From the NCBI GenBank assembly GCA_030374805.1, contig JARGSG010000189.1:248001-312000 (forward strand): DNA of 64,000 nucleotides, given 5' to 3'. A program made the position numbers and the translations under genes. Source of the stretch: Gracilaria gracilis (Eukaryota; Rhodophyta; Florideophyceae; Gracilariales; Gracilariaceae). The notes below the pieces were generated by a model, which worked only from the letters and a program-made list of their open reading frames with translations, searched no databases and was not told where the DNA came from. Of the stretch, positions 20,667 through 32,995 are shown piece by piece. How positions within the stretch are numbered: the stretch's first letter is position 1; each line of letters begins with the position of its first letter.

Positions 20667-21060
20667 ATATATCTGGGATGAAGCGGTTTCGAATACCTTG
20701 CGTAAAGAACGAGATGCGGCTTTTGAGATCAAATGCGCTTTTCTATCCTAGAGTTGCGCGTGTTTCCGAAGGTTACCAGCTTTGATTGTTAGTGACTTGT
20801 TTTTATGGTGTCGAAGAAGACCAATTGCCGATATAGGATGTGGGATAGACCCTATACCCAACTACAAAAGAACCCAAAAAGTTCAGTGGCACCCAAAATT
20901 ACAAAATCTTCTGTAAACTGATACACTTACAGCTCCATTCAAGCTGGGCATAAAATCTCTGCTGCTGCATACCACAATACACCATCAACCAAGTTCTGCT
21001 ACAAAAAACAGCACCATAGTTACAAGAAACAAAACATCGAAAAGAAAATATTACCACAGT
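20667..21060. other. End of the gene island; no gene seen
   Basis: Sequence turns AT-rich here. It holds the HIT gene leader and then nothing I recognise. It marks the boundary between the gene-dense island and the repeat-rich tract. Confidence 0.4.
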
Positions 21061-21419
21061 TCATAATGACACCTGAAATACATAATTATGGCACTCTATT
21101 GTCTGGCACACGGTATTCGGTCGGAATACAATATGAAATAGACCAATCCGCTTCCTTTGACAATGACGGACTTGATTACAAAGAAAGTCTCGCAAAAAAG
21201 TCTTCTTCTTTGGACAAAATGCATTTCCTCTCTTTCATTGCCAATTTAGATCACCTTTATCGCTCCAACAAGCAACAAATCCGCAACACCGGATTCCAAA
21301 CTGGAAGTTTTGTGTAAGAAAGAAAAAATTTGAACTCAATGATTAGAGTTTGGTTGCTTTTTCAAAGCTTCTTGATTTCATTGGTTGCTGTAACTTCAAA
21401 AAAAAGGTTGTGACATATC

Positions 21420-22700
21420 CAAAAAAGTGTTTTCTAATCAGAATTTTACCACATCTTCACGGCAAAAACCAATATATTATGAAAAAAATGATATTTATGG
21501 CTCAAAGGAAGATTTTTTCAGTAATCACGCGCAAGAACCGAAAATGTCCGCCATATCGGTTGAATTCCCGAGCAAGATATTGCAAAAGCCCCATTTATGT
21601 CCAGTAATCTCCAAAACTATTGCACTTGAAATGCGATGTAAAATACCATTACTTTTTTCCCAAAGAAGATAAGAAATCTGACATTTTGTCGTGGGCAATT
21701 GTTGTGGGTATTAGATCTCACCGACACACCTGGCCAGGTATAAAGCCACCTCTTACAATGGTCAAAAACTATGTCATGGATCTCGGCACCAAAAATTATG
21801 TACTACTAGGATCATCCATACTACGAAAAGTTGAACAAAAATTCGGAACTGCTTCATCGCCGTCTACTATCAAAACGTTAATAAAAAGGTTTAAAAATGG
21901 GCCTGATATGACTCCTGGTCACTCACGTGAAGCCATCGTTCATACATTGAAAGCATAGAAAAATTTCGGACCAGCTACAGACTCATATATTCTTTCAGTT
22001 CATGACAATAGAATGAACGATAACTTTCTTCCTACACCAGACCAAAAAGGGTTGTCTATTATCTTTAGGGAATCCAGTTTACTGGACAGGTCTATGACTT
22101 TCCCCAGGTATAGATGTGATGGAACCTTTTGAATCATCAGCGCTCACGATGAGAAAGGGAATCTTCTGAAGTTTGAACTGGTTTCAATTATCTGCAAAGA
22201 TGAAACTATTGGTCGTATATGCTCGTACATGCATCAGTTCACAACCAGATAAACCACAGCAGCTCGGTCTCTTCTCTTTGATGAATTCATTAAGCAACTT
22301 CGTGCCCGTGGTTTATGCGATTCTCTTTCCGCAAGAGGCAGGAACCGACTCACTATGGCAACAGACTTTGAAAGGAGATATGTCTATAGTCTAGGTATAA
22401 GTCTGAAAGACAATTTTATGTCAGGTTCAGTTGTGGACTATGTCAAAGCGGTCGTTGTTGGATGTGACGCTCACGCAAAGAGATGCGTACTAGAGAAATG
22501 CGAAATTACCCACCAAAGGGAACTATTTGATTGGGCTGTTGGGACTCGAAGTGTTACATCTGAAGAAGAATGCCAACAAGCACTGAAATTCATGCACGGG
22601 ATGGGTTCTAAGTGGGAATCATTTGCAAACTGGTTGGTTCAAAACAGGTGCGCGTACATACTATGGTTCCAACGACGCCATTGCAATATACCTCTGGTCG
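21420..22700 (+). mobile_element. Worn MULE-like DNA transposon, transposase remnant
   Basis: Short plus-strand frames carry fragments in the order expected for a Mutator-like transposase. First is a YFFPKEDKKSDILSW..SHRHTWPGIKP block with an HxH pair (21620-21958). Then comes FPRYRCDGTF followed by FELVSIICKDETIGRICSYMHQF (around 22100-22250), where the first catalytic Asp is expected. Next is MATDFERRYVYSLGI with GCDAH (C-x-x-H) at about 22355-22500, resembling the second Asp and the C/H motif. The coding sequence is split by stops and shifts, so no functional protein is expected. Terminal inverted repeats were not found. The family call is moderate; another DDE superfamily is possible. Confidence 0.45.
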
Positions 22701-25354
22701 AAAGACATCGAGCCTTTATAACCGCTCCAAGTCTCCGCGTAAATTTTGCCATAAAGTATTCCTCCATCACCGCCAGATATACCTTCTCCCTCGATGGAAT
22801 CCACAGCCCAACCGTCGCAATTCTCTCCAAATTTCTGGACACACACCTCAAAATCCCCTCTTAAAACCCATCGTTCTCGAACTCTTCGCCGTGCTCGTCC
22901 CTCACCAATTCCCATGCCACCTTCAATATACCCTCCACCGCCCTCGGCAGATACCGCTCATACAATGTAGAAAACAAGAGCTGCCTTTGTCCTCCACGTC
23001 CCACACCCTCGTTCATCGTTTCCACAACACACCCAATTCACGAATCAAGTCTGGCGAGGTGCATCACCGTCCCATCCACGTAATGCTTTTCCCCATTACA
23101 TTTGGTCTCCACTGCGTATCCCATGTACTCCTCCAACACTGCCACCGCCATTCCGTTCTTAAAATACTTGTGTTCATTATCACAGCTCCACTTTGGGGCA
23201 TGCACAGTTGACCCAGAGTACGCAAGATCTTCGAAACGGCTCATTCTCCACGCACACAACTTGTTCATCCCATCTTCTTCACTTCCCACAAGCTTCTCGC
23301 CAGCCTCATCCATCTGCTTCTTCAACTCCTCACCAAGTTCCGTCCCCTCTTCGCAATCAAATCACATCCCAGTAAAGAGAATAATCTGTCCCGAGCAGCC
23401 CGCTTTCGCACCCCAATCACATCGATTATCGTCTGATTCATCCGCTGCTTCAGACACTTGTCCGCGGTTACATTCTCCACGCACTCTTTTTTCCTCCCCG
23501 CTTCCCTTATCGTCTCCCACGTCTCTCGCATTATTTCTGTCTCAACCACATACTTCAACAACACATCACTTCCACCCTCTGTCGATGGTGTGTACGCCCT
23601 CATCTCATATGGAACCTGAATTGGGCACCTACCCACCATCTCCTTCTCTCCAACTACAAACATGGTCCGCTCTCTACTTTCTCCCACCGTCTCACTCCTG
23701 TTCTTCTAGCTCCTACCAACTTTTTCCTTGTCGAAACAAAGTTCAGACGCCTCCGACTTCGCATAATGAAGAATCCTATCATATACAGCCCTTGCGAATC
23801 CATAAAAACATTCATGCACTCCAATATCATACTTTCGGCGCCCTCTCACCTTGTTTCCTCCAGCACCCCGCTTCCTTTCCTTCACTGCCTCTCGAAGAAT
23901 TTCGATCAACACATTTTGCCGTTTATTTTCCTCCCTCAGCCGTCCCAGCTCTTCCTGCGTCAGCTTCAAACTCACCATCAATGTAAAGTGATCTTCCTTC
24001 ATATTTCCCAACTATCCCTTCAGTGAATTGAACCTCTGAACGAGTGCAGACCGTGGCAATACGCTTAAGTTCTCCTAATCTCCTTCTAGTTCCTTCGTAG
24101 ATCCCAATTTTTCTCCTCGAATTCTACCACCGCTTTTTCCACGACCGCCGTCACTTTCGTCTCCCACATTCTTCGGAAGTAAAACGGTGTTGCGCCTTAA
24201 AGGCATCACTTGAGGCGTTAGTGGCGCCGTCTCCACGAGATTCACTTCCCGACACCGTTCTGTTTGTACGTCGTCCTCCCCTTCGAAATCCCTCTCAACC
24301 ACCGCTGCTGTCCCTCAGACAATTTCCTTGGTTGATCCATCACTTCTACGTCGTACCCCTCTCCCCTCTGCATGTTCTCGTCGCTTATCTCCCCCCTTCT
24401 CCACAACTTCAACAACCCCCAATCCATGAACCACACTCCCTATTCTTCTCTCACTACCCTCCCCTGTTTCACGTTCTGCCATTGGCCGCACACGCCCCAC
24501 TCCTTCTTTCTCCCGGTTCGCATTCTCTTGCTCAAAACCAATGCTTTCCTCCTCTGCCACTCTATTTGGCGTCACAACAACCAAACTCTCCACTCCTCGC
24601 GTCCTCGCCGGCTCACCCCACCTCACTCTCTCCCTTTCTCCTTCCACCTCTTCGGGTACCCCAGCCTTAGGCACTTTATCACCGTTAGTTCTCTTCTTCG
24701 TCGAAGACCCCCACTACTTAATATGGTACTACTCCTTGCTATTATTCTTCCCTCGACACCCGTACGAAGCTCTTTACCCCTCACTGTCATATCCCAGCTA
24801 TGGCTCTCCTCTAAAGCTTTCGCAGTCTCTCCGCTTCTTCGACGACTATCTCTCTCCCAACCACCCCGCGGAACCTTCTTCGCTTTACCTCGCTGCGCTC
24901 CCATGCTTTTCTTGGAACTAACTTCTTCATTTCGTGCGCTCGCAATAGGTTTCGTCACCGCAATGCTTACCGTTCGCTCCGTTCGCTCCAATGTTTCACC
25001 CTTGGCGCTCCTCGCCGCACCGGCGCTCCTCGCCGCACCGTAGCTCCTCGTCGCACTGTCACTCCTCGCCGCACCCTTCCTTTTTTTCCCACGTAAACCA
25101 CTCCGAGGCGCACGCGTACTACGAGTAGTGCGAACTTCGCCACTTACCGTTTCGCCACGCCCTCGGCTCTTTGACGCGCGACCGGTAACCTCCTCTGCAT
25201 TCACACCCCCCGTCTTACATTTCGCCATATACAATCCGAACGATTCCTCGCCGTTGACGCTGGGCTCACGACGTGTTAGCCGCTGACCGTGATCGAAGGT
25301 CATCGGAATCGGAACTGTTCTGCTCTCGATGTGTTTGGCGCTCGCCGTGATCAA
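22640..25354 (-). pseudogene. Long decayed minus-strand coding tract, family unknown
   Basis: Consecutive minus-strand frames cover this tract in changing phase, with little between them. From 25354 downward they give a basic Arg/Ser/Glu-rich segment with short repeats (GAARS), an acidic/basic charged segment, a coiled-coil stretch (LTQEELGRLREENKRQNVLIEILREAV, around 23950), and a final more globular part (near 23200, HAPKWSCDNEHKYFKNGMAVAVLEEYMGYAV). The plus strand is strikingly pyrimidine-rich over the same interval, as expected from a Glu/Arg/Lys-rich minus-strand gene. It could be the 3' part of the same mobile unit as the methyltransferase/SET tract immediately upstream on that strand. 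I do not recognise the family. Confidence 0.4.
25010..25075. repeat. Short tandem repeat, unit close to GCTCCTCGCCGCACC
   Basis: About four imperfect 15-bp units lie in tandem. On the minus strand they read as repeated GAARS-type residues within the decayed basic coding tract, so the array probably grew inside a coding sequence. Confidence 0.6.
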
Positions 25355-25663
25355 AAGTCACCGTTCGAATGCACACCTCCAATAGAGTGGAGTGTGGTGG
25401 AAATCACCGAGTCCGGTTTTTTATTCTCCGATTCCGAACCGGACAATTGACACGGAAATCTCCATTTCTGAACTACAAAGTTCTCAGAATGTTAAAAACG
25501 TACACCATCATATTAGATGGCCTTCGCTACCTTTCATGTATCTACGTACTTCCATCTTGCTGTTTCTAATTCGTGCTCAACGGCGAAGTTGGAATGCAAT
25601 AAGTGCCACTTCCTTATGTAGGTTTAGAGGGTTGTTTTATATGTAGTTAATTTACTAAACGTT

Positions 25664-26817
25664 CTAATCGATTACTATAATAAGATTTGCCGATTTACCC
25701 CAGCTATACTCTACTCCATAATCCGCGAACAATTCCTCTTTCACTTCCAGTTTCCGAATTGCGCGCACCGCAAGCATTTGGTATTCCCGTAGTTGATGCG
25801 CGGTACGTCGTGTATTTGGAGTTCGAACGACCCGTACATTTGAAGTCCTTCGTTTCGTCACACCATCCGAAACTGCGTCAATGTCCTTATCACCTTCCAT
25901 ATATTTAGGATCGTTAATCGTTTCATCCAATGAAAAAGGAGCGGAGACAATCCATACAGGTATTAAACTTACTCCTTGTCTTCTTTCTGGGTGACTATGG
26001 AATATATCGCCGCGGACGTTAAACTCCATCGCATACTTCTGAAAGAGTTCGGATGTGGCCCCCAATAATCCTTCACCATATTTCTTGTGTACCTCTCTCT
26101 CTTCGTTAGGTTATGGTACACCAGTGTTCCATAGAAGTAACATATCTCTTCATTTTACATGAATCGGCGTGTATTGAACACCCCCACTCTGGCGCCAGGG
26201 TGACGAATTGTCGACTTCCCGATACGACAAACGCACATGGTCGCGTCCAGTGCCAACATGGCATTCCAGTCCAGAAGCCCCATCTTTCCTTGCAATTTTT
26301 TAGGCCATTCGTGAAGGACCCTACGCCTACCAATGGTTGCCAAGCTCTCATCCCGCCACATTGACGCAAGAAAGTCCACAATATAAGTAGGAAACTTTTG
26401 ATATGGGGGATACCCGGATGGAGCCTTCCATGGTCTCAATGGGCGGAAATTCCACTTCGGAAATAAGTTCAACACCCTAATCATAGCATTTCGGTCTTCC
26501 TGCGTTACCTGGATATTCGTCTCGTTTTCCCGCAGGCACAATGCGAATTGAACAATTGCGGCGTGCCTAGCATGGGAAAAGCAGTCAGGGTCCGGCTCAC
26601 ACCCGATGAACCTACGATGCTGTTGTAACTCCATGCATGAAATTGCTGTCGAAAACGTCCCCGCAAACAAGTCGACCTCAATATCCCCAGCCTGGGAAAA
26701 CCGACTGATTAGCTCCTTCAAAAATGCCCGAGGTTTCTTTTCGGACATCACCTTTTGTAAAACGTAGCCCCCACCTTCCTTCTTTGTCTTCCACTGAAGA
26801 GTCTCCCCATTAGACAT
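25664..26817 (-). pseudogene. Decayed DNA methyltransferase-like plus SET-domain-like coding region
   Basis: The upstream part (26817-26155) contains DLFAGTFSTAISCMELQQHRRFIGCEPDPDCF. This matches the C-terminal motif I region of beta-type amino-methyltransferases (N6-adenine or N4-cytosine), where DPFxGSGTT and a FIGxExxxxY-like strand are usual. The catalytic (D/N/S)PPY motif that should precede it is not visible. The downstream part (about 26150-25664) reads as a SET-like domain: a CYFYGTLVYHNLTKRE strand region and a closing EELFADYGVEYSW, similar to the EELxxDYGxxY that ends SET domains. The tract spans more than one frame and appears non-functional. DNA-MTase and SET pieces side by side suggest an epigenetic-modifier gene carried by a mobile element; that is inference. 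Confidence 0.5.
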
Positions 26818-27560
26818 GGGGGTACCTAGTCAATGACACTGTGGTACCTCAGGTACCTCGACTGCAAGAAGTTGAAGTTCTCATAACTCACGATCACATG
26901 CTGCTGCGCGTAGCTGAGACCATTTCGAACTCCATGTACAGCATAATCCATCGCAGGGAAAAGGGAGCACTACCGACGTACAGGGTTACGCATCGGGTTG
27001 CCTTGCGACCGTACCGATTCCAAGATGGCTTCTTTCGATTTCAATCACAGTAAGGCTTCCTGTTCCATTCTTGTCCAAGTCTTTATGCAACTTTATGAGA
27101 TCCCGTACGGCCACTCCGTCCGGCGAATAAACGAATTAGTCTTTTCTCTTATTTCGATCATGCCGATCTCGAAGAGTTCTGCCAAGCACGGCAACTTCTG
27201 TAGAGCCGAAATCAATTCACTCTCATTGAAAGTTCAACGTAACATCAACTCGGTCTGCGCTTCTGGCTGAACCAGGATGCCGTAAATTTTTTCATCCAAT
27301 CTTGTGGTTTATAGCACATCTTTTTTTCTTTGATTCAGCTGTAGTACTTCTCTGAAGTCCTTATCCTGTAGCAAAACAGCCCCCAGCTAGAGTTCTTGTG
27401 ACTCGGAATTATCTTGGTGCAACCCAGTTTGAACATCTTTGTTTTTTTTTTGGGACAGTGCATCCAAGTTCAAGCCACTTTTCTGTCGGACCAGCCGGAT
27501 TACTGTGTACTCTGGATAACATGAAAAGTCGCGATCTAAACTTTATCTGCCGTGGTATTG
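26818..27560. other. Unassigned sequence
   Basis: The first 200 bp may continue the methyltransferase tract on the minus strand, but I see no clear motif. The rest has poly-T runs (about 27320 and 27443) and no recognisable gene. Confidence 0.3.
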
Positions 27561-28150
27561 CTACCCGACATCTGAACGATGCCTAAATTCTCTTTGGCAT
27601 GTCATACATGAAGCGAAGAATGGTAGCAAACTTGTGTGCGCAATGCTCACGTAATGCTGCTGCTTGTATTGTTCTATGCTCCTTCGTCGTTCTTGAACGT
27701 GCTCAGTATGCAGCTGACCCTGTCGCCAGCGGGTAATAAGTTATGAACCGTGTTTCGTTTCCAATCGTTCCTCCGGATGGTACACTGCCATCAGTATCCA
27801 ATGGCCTGCTTTCATTGGATTCCGAATATTCTTTCTCTAATTCTACATCACCCGCTCTGCTGGCTCACTAGAAAGAAGAACCGACGAACGGATGGCACTT
27901 GATACGGTGTTGCGATGACAAAAACAGAGCTGATACCTCTTTCTTTCAAAAGCTCTAGACTTTCCAGCCTCTCGTACCCTCTGTCAGCAGTTTTCACCAT
28001 ACCGCGCAAAACCTGCTTATCTCTGCTTTCAATAAGCGTGTCCAGAAGCGGTCACACACATTCAATAGCCTATTCGCGACATCATTTCAACCTTACACTC
28101 AATACAACACGAAAGAAAGCATCTGCTTTCAAATCTGCTGCGTCTTCTTT
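27560..28150 (-). pseudogene. DDE transposase scrap
   Basis: On the minus strand, around 28030-27880, the translation gives TADRGYERLESLELLKERG followed by SSVFVIATP. This is the pattern around the second catalytic Asp of IS4/PiggyBac-like DDE transposases (TADRxYxS/xLELLxERG). Flanking pieces in other frames (NDVANRLL and, downstream, ALREHCAHKFATILRFMYDMPKR) are compatible with the rest of such a protein. Stops and frame changes are frequent, so it is a dead copy. The termini are not identified. Confidence 0.45.
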
Positions 28151-29530
28151 GTCTTGCAACTGTTAGTTTTTGCCTATTTTCGTCTAAAATTCTGCTGTGT
28201 TTGCCCCTCTAATTTTTTTAGAAATTTAACGAGATAAGTGATTGGCTTTCCTAGTCTAATGGGGCGGAATATAGTGACCAATTTTCTACTCTGTCTCGTT
28301 TGACGCAATAGGGAAACATGCAGAGTCTTCTACGATGTGCAATTTCATTTTCTATATTAGCGCAGAAAGGAAGTCTTCATATTAAAAATATTGACATCCA
28401 CATTTCAGGAATATAGTGCTCGTTGGCTGTCACCGCTCCAAACTAGCTTCAGCTGTGTCAATCATCTTATATATATTTCTATTCTACACGCCTCTCTTCT
28501 TCAATAGATCAACTTTTCTTCAACCCTTCCCATGGTACCGCGTGGGAAGGTCATGACATACAAGCGCTGACATTGAATGAAACCTCTAGTATCGTAGAAT
28601 GATGTAGATACCTATCATAGTCAAAGCCCGGATGGAGTGTTTCCTTAGTCTCGCAGTGATTCTGGCACGAAGCCCATCAATCACTACTACACAGCGCGCA
28701 ACCATCCCAATGCATCGTGACTCTATAACGAATTTAGGTTGAGAACAACAAGATTATACCCAAATTATTTCTACACGAATTTCCGTACGTTGTTTTGCAG
28801 TTGAACAGTTGCACCGCACAGAAAAGATAACCTACCGAAAACTAAACAATGGTAATTACGCAAAACCAGCTGTGACAATATGAGAAATGAAATGGAGAGG
28901 GTCAATAAGAGTAGGACTAACAAAATACTGCGCAATCGATGGTAATCATGTACTTCATACAAATTCGTAGCTTATCCGCCATCCCACAGCTACCAATCTT
29001 AATGGCCATCAAACTGATACTGAACTCTGTCTCTTGCATGAGCGGTGCCAGTGGAGATCTTCAAAAACGTAACGAAAATGTTAGCCTTATATTAAACTCA
29101 ACACAAATGTTGTGAAACTTACCTTTTGCGCCCTTGTAATCCGGGAACTTTTTCATCTAGGATGCGGCATCCTTGAAAAAGATGACGAATTGAGTTTGTG
29201 TTTTCGTATTCAATGAAAACCAGGAACGCAAAACGTACTGAGCACATGGCGACAAAGCTGTTTGTATAATCTGCCCTGATCCCATAGTACAAAGAATACA
29301 GTCGAAGTAATGGAAATTGAAAATCATGAAGGTAACAAGGATGGTTGTTTTAGCTTACAAAACGGTGGAGCGAATCAGAACCACTACCGAAGCCGGTAGC
29401 GACGGCATTGAAAGGTGCGGCGTCGAAATGATGGCGACGTGGGTTGACAGTGAGGGCGCGGGAGACGGCAACGATGGTGGGTGTAGTGCAATAGAATCAG
29501 TCCATATTGGGTATGCATAATAGCATAGTA
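28151..29530. other. AT-rich unassigned sequence with two hairpins and a candidate spliced gene end
   Basis: It contains the hairpin CCTTCCCA-(10 nt)-TGGGAAGG at 28525-28550. A longer bulged hairpin lies at 29148-29181 (CTTTTTCA, 3-nt bulge, AGGATGC / GCATCCT, TGAAAAAG). On the minus strand 29290-28917 there is a possible two-exon gene end, described in the findings. Nothing else is recognised. Confidence 0.35.
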
Positions 29531-29906
29531 GTAGTTTAGTGGGCCCAAAATGTCCCTCAGGATGTACACGCGTAGGGCTCATGCACTGTGTTGTGCCACT
29601 CCTCAGCGACCTCCTTTGTAGATAGATTGTTTATTCTTTCTCGACACGTGACTGCTGTCCCCGGAGAGGCACTTAAGCACCTTCCCCTGGACAGAGCTCA
29701 CCGTGGTAAACCTCAAGCACCACTTAGCCGATTCTTCATCGTCTAGTTTCCCATAGGGTCGTTCTGCCGCCGCTACCGGTGCTGCACGTTTGTCTCGTGC
29801 CCCGTTGTTATCGTCGCTAAACGCTCCTTTGTCTCCGCTTGGTTGCTGCGCATAATATCACTATTTCTTGGGCATTGTTGATACTCACTCGAGTGAGTGT
29901 ACTTCA
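29531..29906 (+). repeat. Probable 5' LTR of element A
   Basis: About 375 bp, similar at its start to the element C LTR and ending in CA next to the primer-binding site. The left edge is approximate. Confidence 0.45.
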
Positions 29907-29907
29907 T

Positions 29908-29925
29908 TGGTCTCCCGACCTAGAA
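29908..29925 (+). other. tRNA primer-binding site of element A
   Basis: TGGTCTCCCGACCTAGAA differs by one base from the site in elements B and C. It starts with TGG, complementary to the tRNA 3' CCA. Confidence 0.65.
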
Positions 29926-32599
29926 TAACCGTAGTGGGTAATTTTTGATTTAGTTCCGTTTCGACCCCTCTATGGGATTGGTCTCGCTTTTCAGAACCGC
30001 CTCGAACCCTCTCGTGACTTACAAACCCGCCTGGGAACGCTGCATGTTTACAGCTACCGCCTTTTTCATTAACTGGTTTGTTTCGAACTCGCCCATTGGG
30101 ATTTCTTTGCCGCAAGCCGGACAAAAAGCTTTTCTCCTTACCATCATGACCATCTTCCCAGGATCCTCTCGTGTGCAATACGACATAGCTGTGACCCCTG
30201 GGGATCACGGCACGGTCGAGGTCGCGCCGGATACTCACTCACAAGCCCAGAGTACTCAGAGTACCCATAGGGAGTTCCTATCCCCCGTGGACAATCCGGA
30301 GAACCTTCTCCGTCAGTCTACACCCACCAAATTCCGGAATCGTCTGGAGACCATGCGTCAGCAGGCCCCCACAAAAACACCTTCGCAGCCCCAAAGGAAG
30401 CACCGCTCAACCACTTGGGCGGCGCCCCGTCTGTGTCTACTGGAGGGGAGCCCCCGCTCCTCCCTGGGGGGTTATTCGTAGCCCTGAATCCATTACTGGA
30501 GTCCATGTTCGCCTTCAAGGTCCAACTTTGAATACCCCAAAGGGTTCATGCGAAAGTGGAAGCCTTGGTGGACCCTTTGGTCCATTGGATCGCTTCAAAT
30601 GTGACCATTTATGGAGTTCTAGAAGGCTCAATAGCCACCAATGTGCACACTGTGGTAAAGTGTCGTTCTCGGCTTGTTTCAACAGTGGTCAAGTTACTCC
30701 TAACAAAATTTTCTTGGTTATGCTGAAGTGGCAAACGTCCTTTATCTCTTCGGGTGCTGCAATCGAATCACGGCCCGAATGGTACCCTTCTCTAAACAGT
30801 CACAATTTGGAAGTTCATCCCTGTCGGGAAACAGAAGTACCGGCCGCGTCCTTGTAAAGAGACGCGGTAGACGGGGAGCAATAAAAGCTACAAGCCGACA
30901 ACGGACCAGAAGAGAGGCTAACCGTAGAGGTGGTAACCTTCCCAAATCGGGCGCTCTGAGTCCCGACGCGGATGCCGAGACCTAGCGTTTTAACACCTTC
31001 TTCTCTGAAGTGGACATATTCACTACTTGTATTCTACCCTATTGGGATCCAAACTCATTTTTTTTTCTCATCTGTTTTAACTTGTTTTTCTTACGGGAGA
31101 TACTGACTTCTCTAGCTTCGCTCTTGCCTCTTGAATTAGTTCTTTATTCTAACTTGCTCCATTTCTGGGACACGTTTCTATTACTGGCATCTTCTCTTTC
31201 CTTTTCCCTTTCCCTTTCCTCCGAAACAGTGTTTGGGTTTTGAAGACTCCCCTGTAAGTTCCCACTTTCTTGTTCTTCCCTCTTCGTCGGGGAGGAATTA
31301 AACCTGACAAGGGAGGTTCCTTCTGGTATCTTTTTACCAGATTGGGTACGAGCTTGGCTTGGCAAAGATTTGCTCTCGTGTCTTTCTAGAACAGTCTTTC
31401 CCAACTGGGTGTTTGTCTATTGATTCCTGACGCCGTCGTGGTCGTCCCGTTTTGGATTTTGTCACGGATACAGTATTCGGTCGAGGTTGACCTCCTGGAC
31501 ACATTTACTGAGGAGGTTCTCATCGGGTGGGTCAATTTATACTGGAAACTGTGCTCCCATTAGGTTCCTGTTCACGTTGATGAACAGGAAACTTTCTCTT
31601 CTCTGAAGTGAAGTTGTGGAATTCACCCTTGGGGGAAAGGCGAGGACGTCAACACAGGGCATCGACTTCCTCGCGACTTTGAAAATTTATCCTTACCCAT
31701 TGGGAACGCTTTGGATACCTCACAGGTTTCCGAATTGGTTCCCGGTCCGTGGTTGACCATTCATTGGATATTTTGGTTTATCCCTCACCGGGAAACCTGT
31801 TACCAGGATATTGGTCGAACCGTTGCTGGAATTTATTTTTACAAAGACGATATGGGATTTTAGTTTTTCAGCGAACCCCACATGGGCTTGAGTGACATAT
31901 TTTTGCAGTGAACCATTCTGGGAAAAACAGTTTTCGAGTCCTCTTCAGAACCAAATTGGTTCTCATCTTGTCATCACTTACCCCTCAACGGATGAATCAC
32001 AGGGGTTCTTGGACCCCAATGGGTTTCTTCGCTTCGCTACGGTATTGTTCATTACCGTTTTGGATCAACCGCTTACGGATTCTATCCTTTTGGGATTCCT
32101 TTGTTTCTTTGAATTTCATTCATCTGCATCTGGGCTCGTTTTCGTTCGAGCCCTTCATCTGGGTTTTATGTCCATAATTGTTAGTTTCTATGCACCCTGA
32201 TATCTCCCGTTCTTTCTTTCGAAATACCGCTTGGGCCTTCGCAACTCGTGCGGTGCGCTCGCCTAAGAGGGGGAGAATGATTGTGTATTTCATGATGCCC
32301 TTCGGGTCATAGTCAACACTACACTTCTTAGGGGTTCCCTCTCGGGATGTGACCACTATCTATTGGAATATCTGCCGGCTCATTTCTTTCGTTTCCGTTT
32401 GGGTTTGTTGGGACCTACACAGGGCGTCTATGTGTGAAAATTAACCCTCTTAGGCTTTGCGACATCACAAGTACCTCGCGAGGTTTCCATTTTGACACCA
32501 ACTTGGGTGTATATAGAAACCTTGGGAACTGAAGAAATCCGTATGTAGCGAGAAACTCGTTGAGGATTATATCTAAGAACCTCTACAAGAAATTTTTTT

Positions 32600-32995
32600 C
32601 ATTTTTGTGAGTGCAAGTGGAGCGCATCTTTTGCAGAGTTCAGCATCCACCTGCACTCCATGTTTACGCCGTTCGCGCTCCAAATGGACACCCTTGTCAG
32701 GGCAGATTAATTATTTTAATAGTTTATTTCATTATTGTGAGTGCGCGCGGAGTGCATTTGGACATCGCGGGGGGCAGACTACGAACAATGTGGGCGCAGA
32801 AGGAGTGCAGTGTGTATTGTTTGCACTCCATATGCGTTCAATCTGCTTAGCAAGCGTTCTCCAATTGGACACCACGAAATTAAGCTGCAAACGCAGATTG
32901 CGCGCACTCAATATGAAGTCCGTTTGGCATCCATGTATCCTCCGCAGATGCCATTCACCCTCAAATTGCACTCCCCTTTCTCCAAAGATTTCTTA
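32600..32995. repeat. Inverted-repeat-rich insert within element A
   Basis: This block lacks the surrounding CCC/GGG motif. It has related short segments in both orientations: GTGAGTGC..GGAGYGCAT occurs twice in direct orientation near 32607 and 32738, and GCGCACTCAATATG and GCACTCC occur in reverse. It could be a small non-autonomous element inserted into A. The ends are not defined. Confidence 0.3.

Noticed and set aside
24221-25043. Pro/Ser/Leu-rich plus-strand frames
   Set aside because: They are the pyrimidine-rich complement of a minus-strand Glu/Arg-rich decayed coding tract.
29317-29582. Frames on both strands just left of element A
   Set aside because: No similarity and equal openness on both strands.
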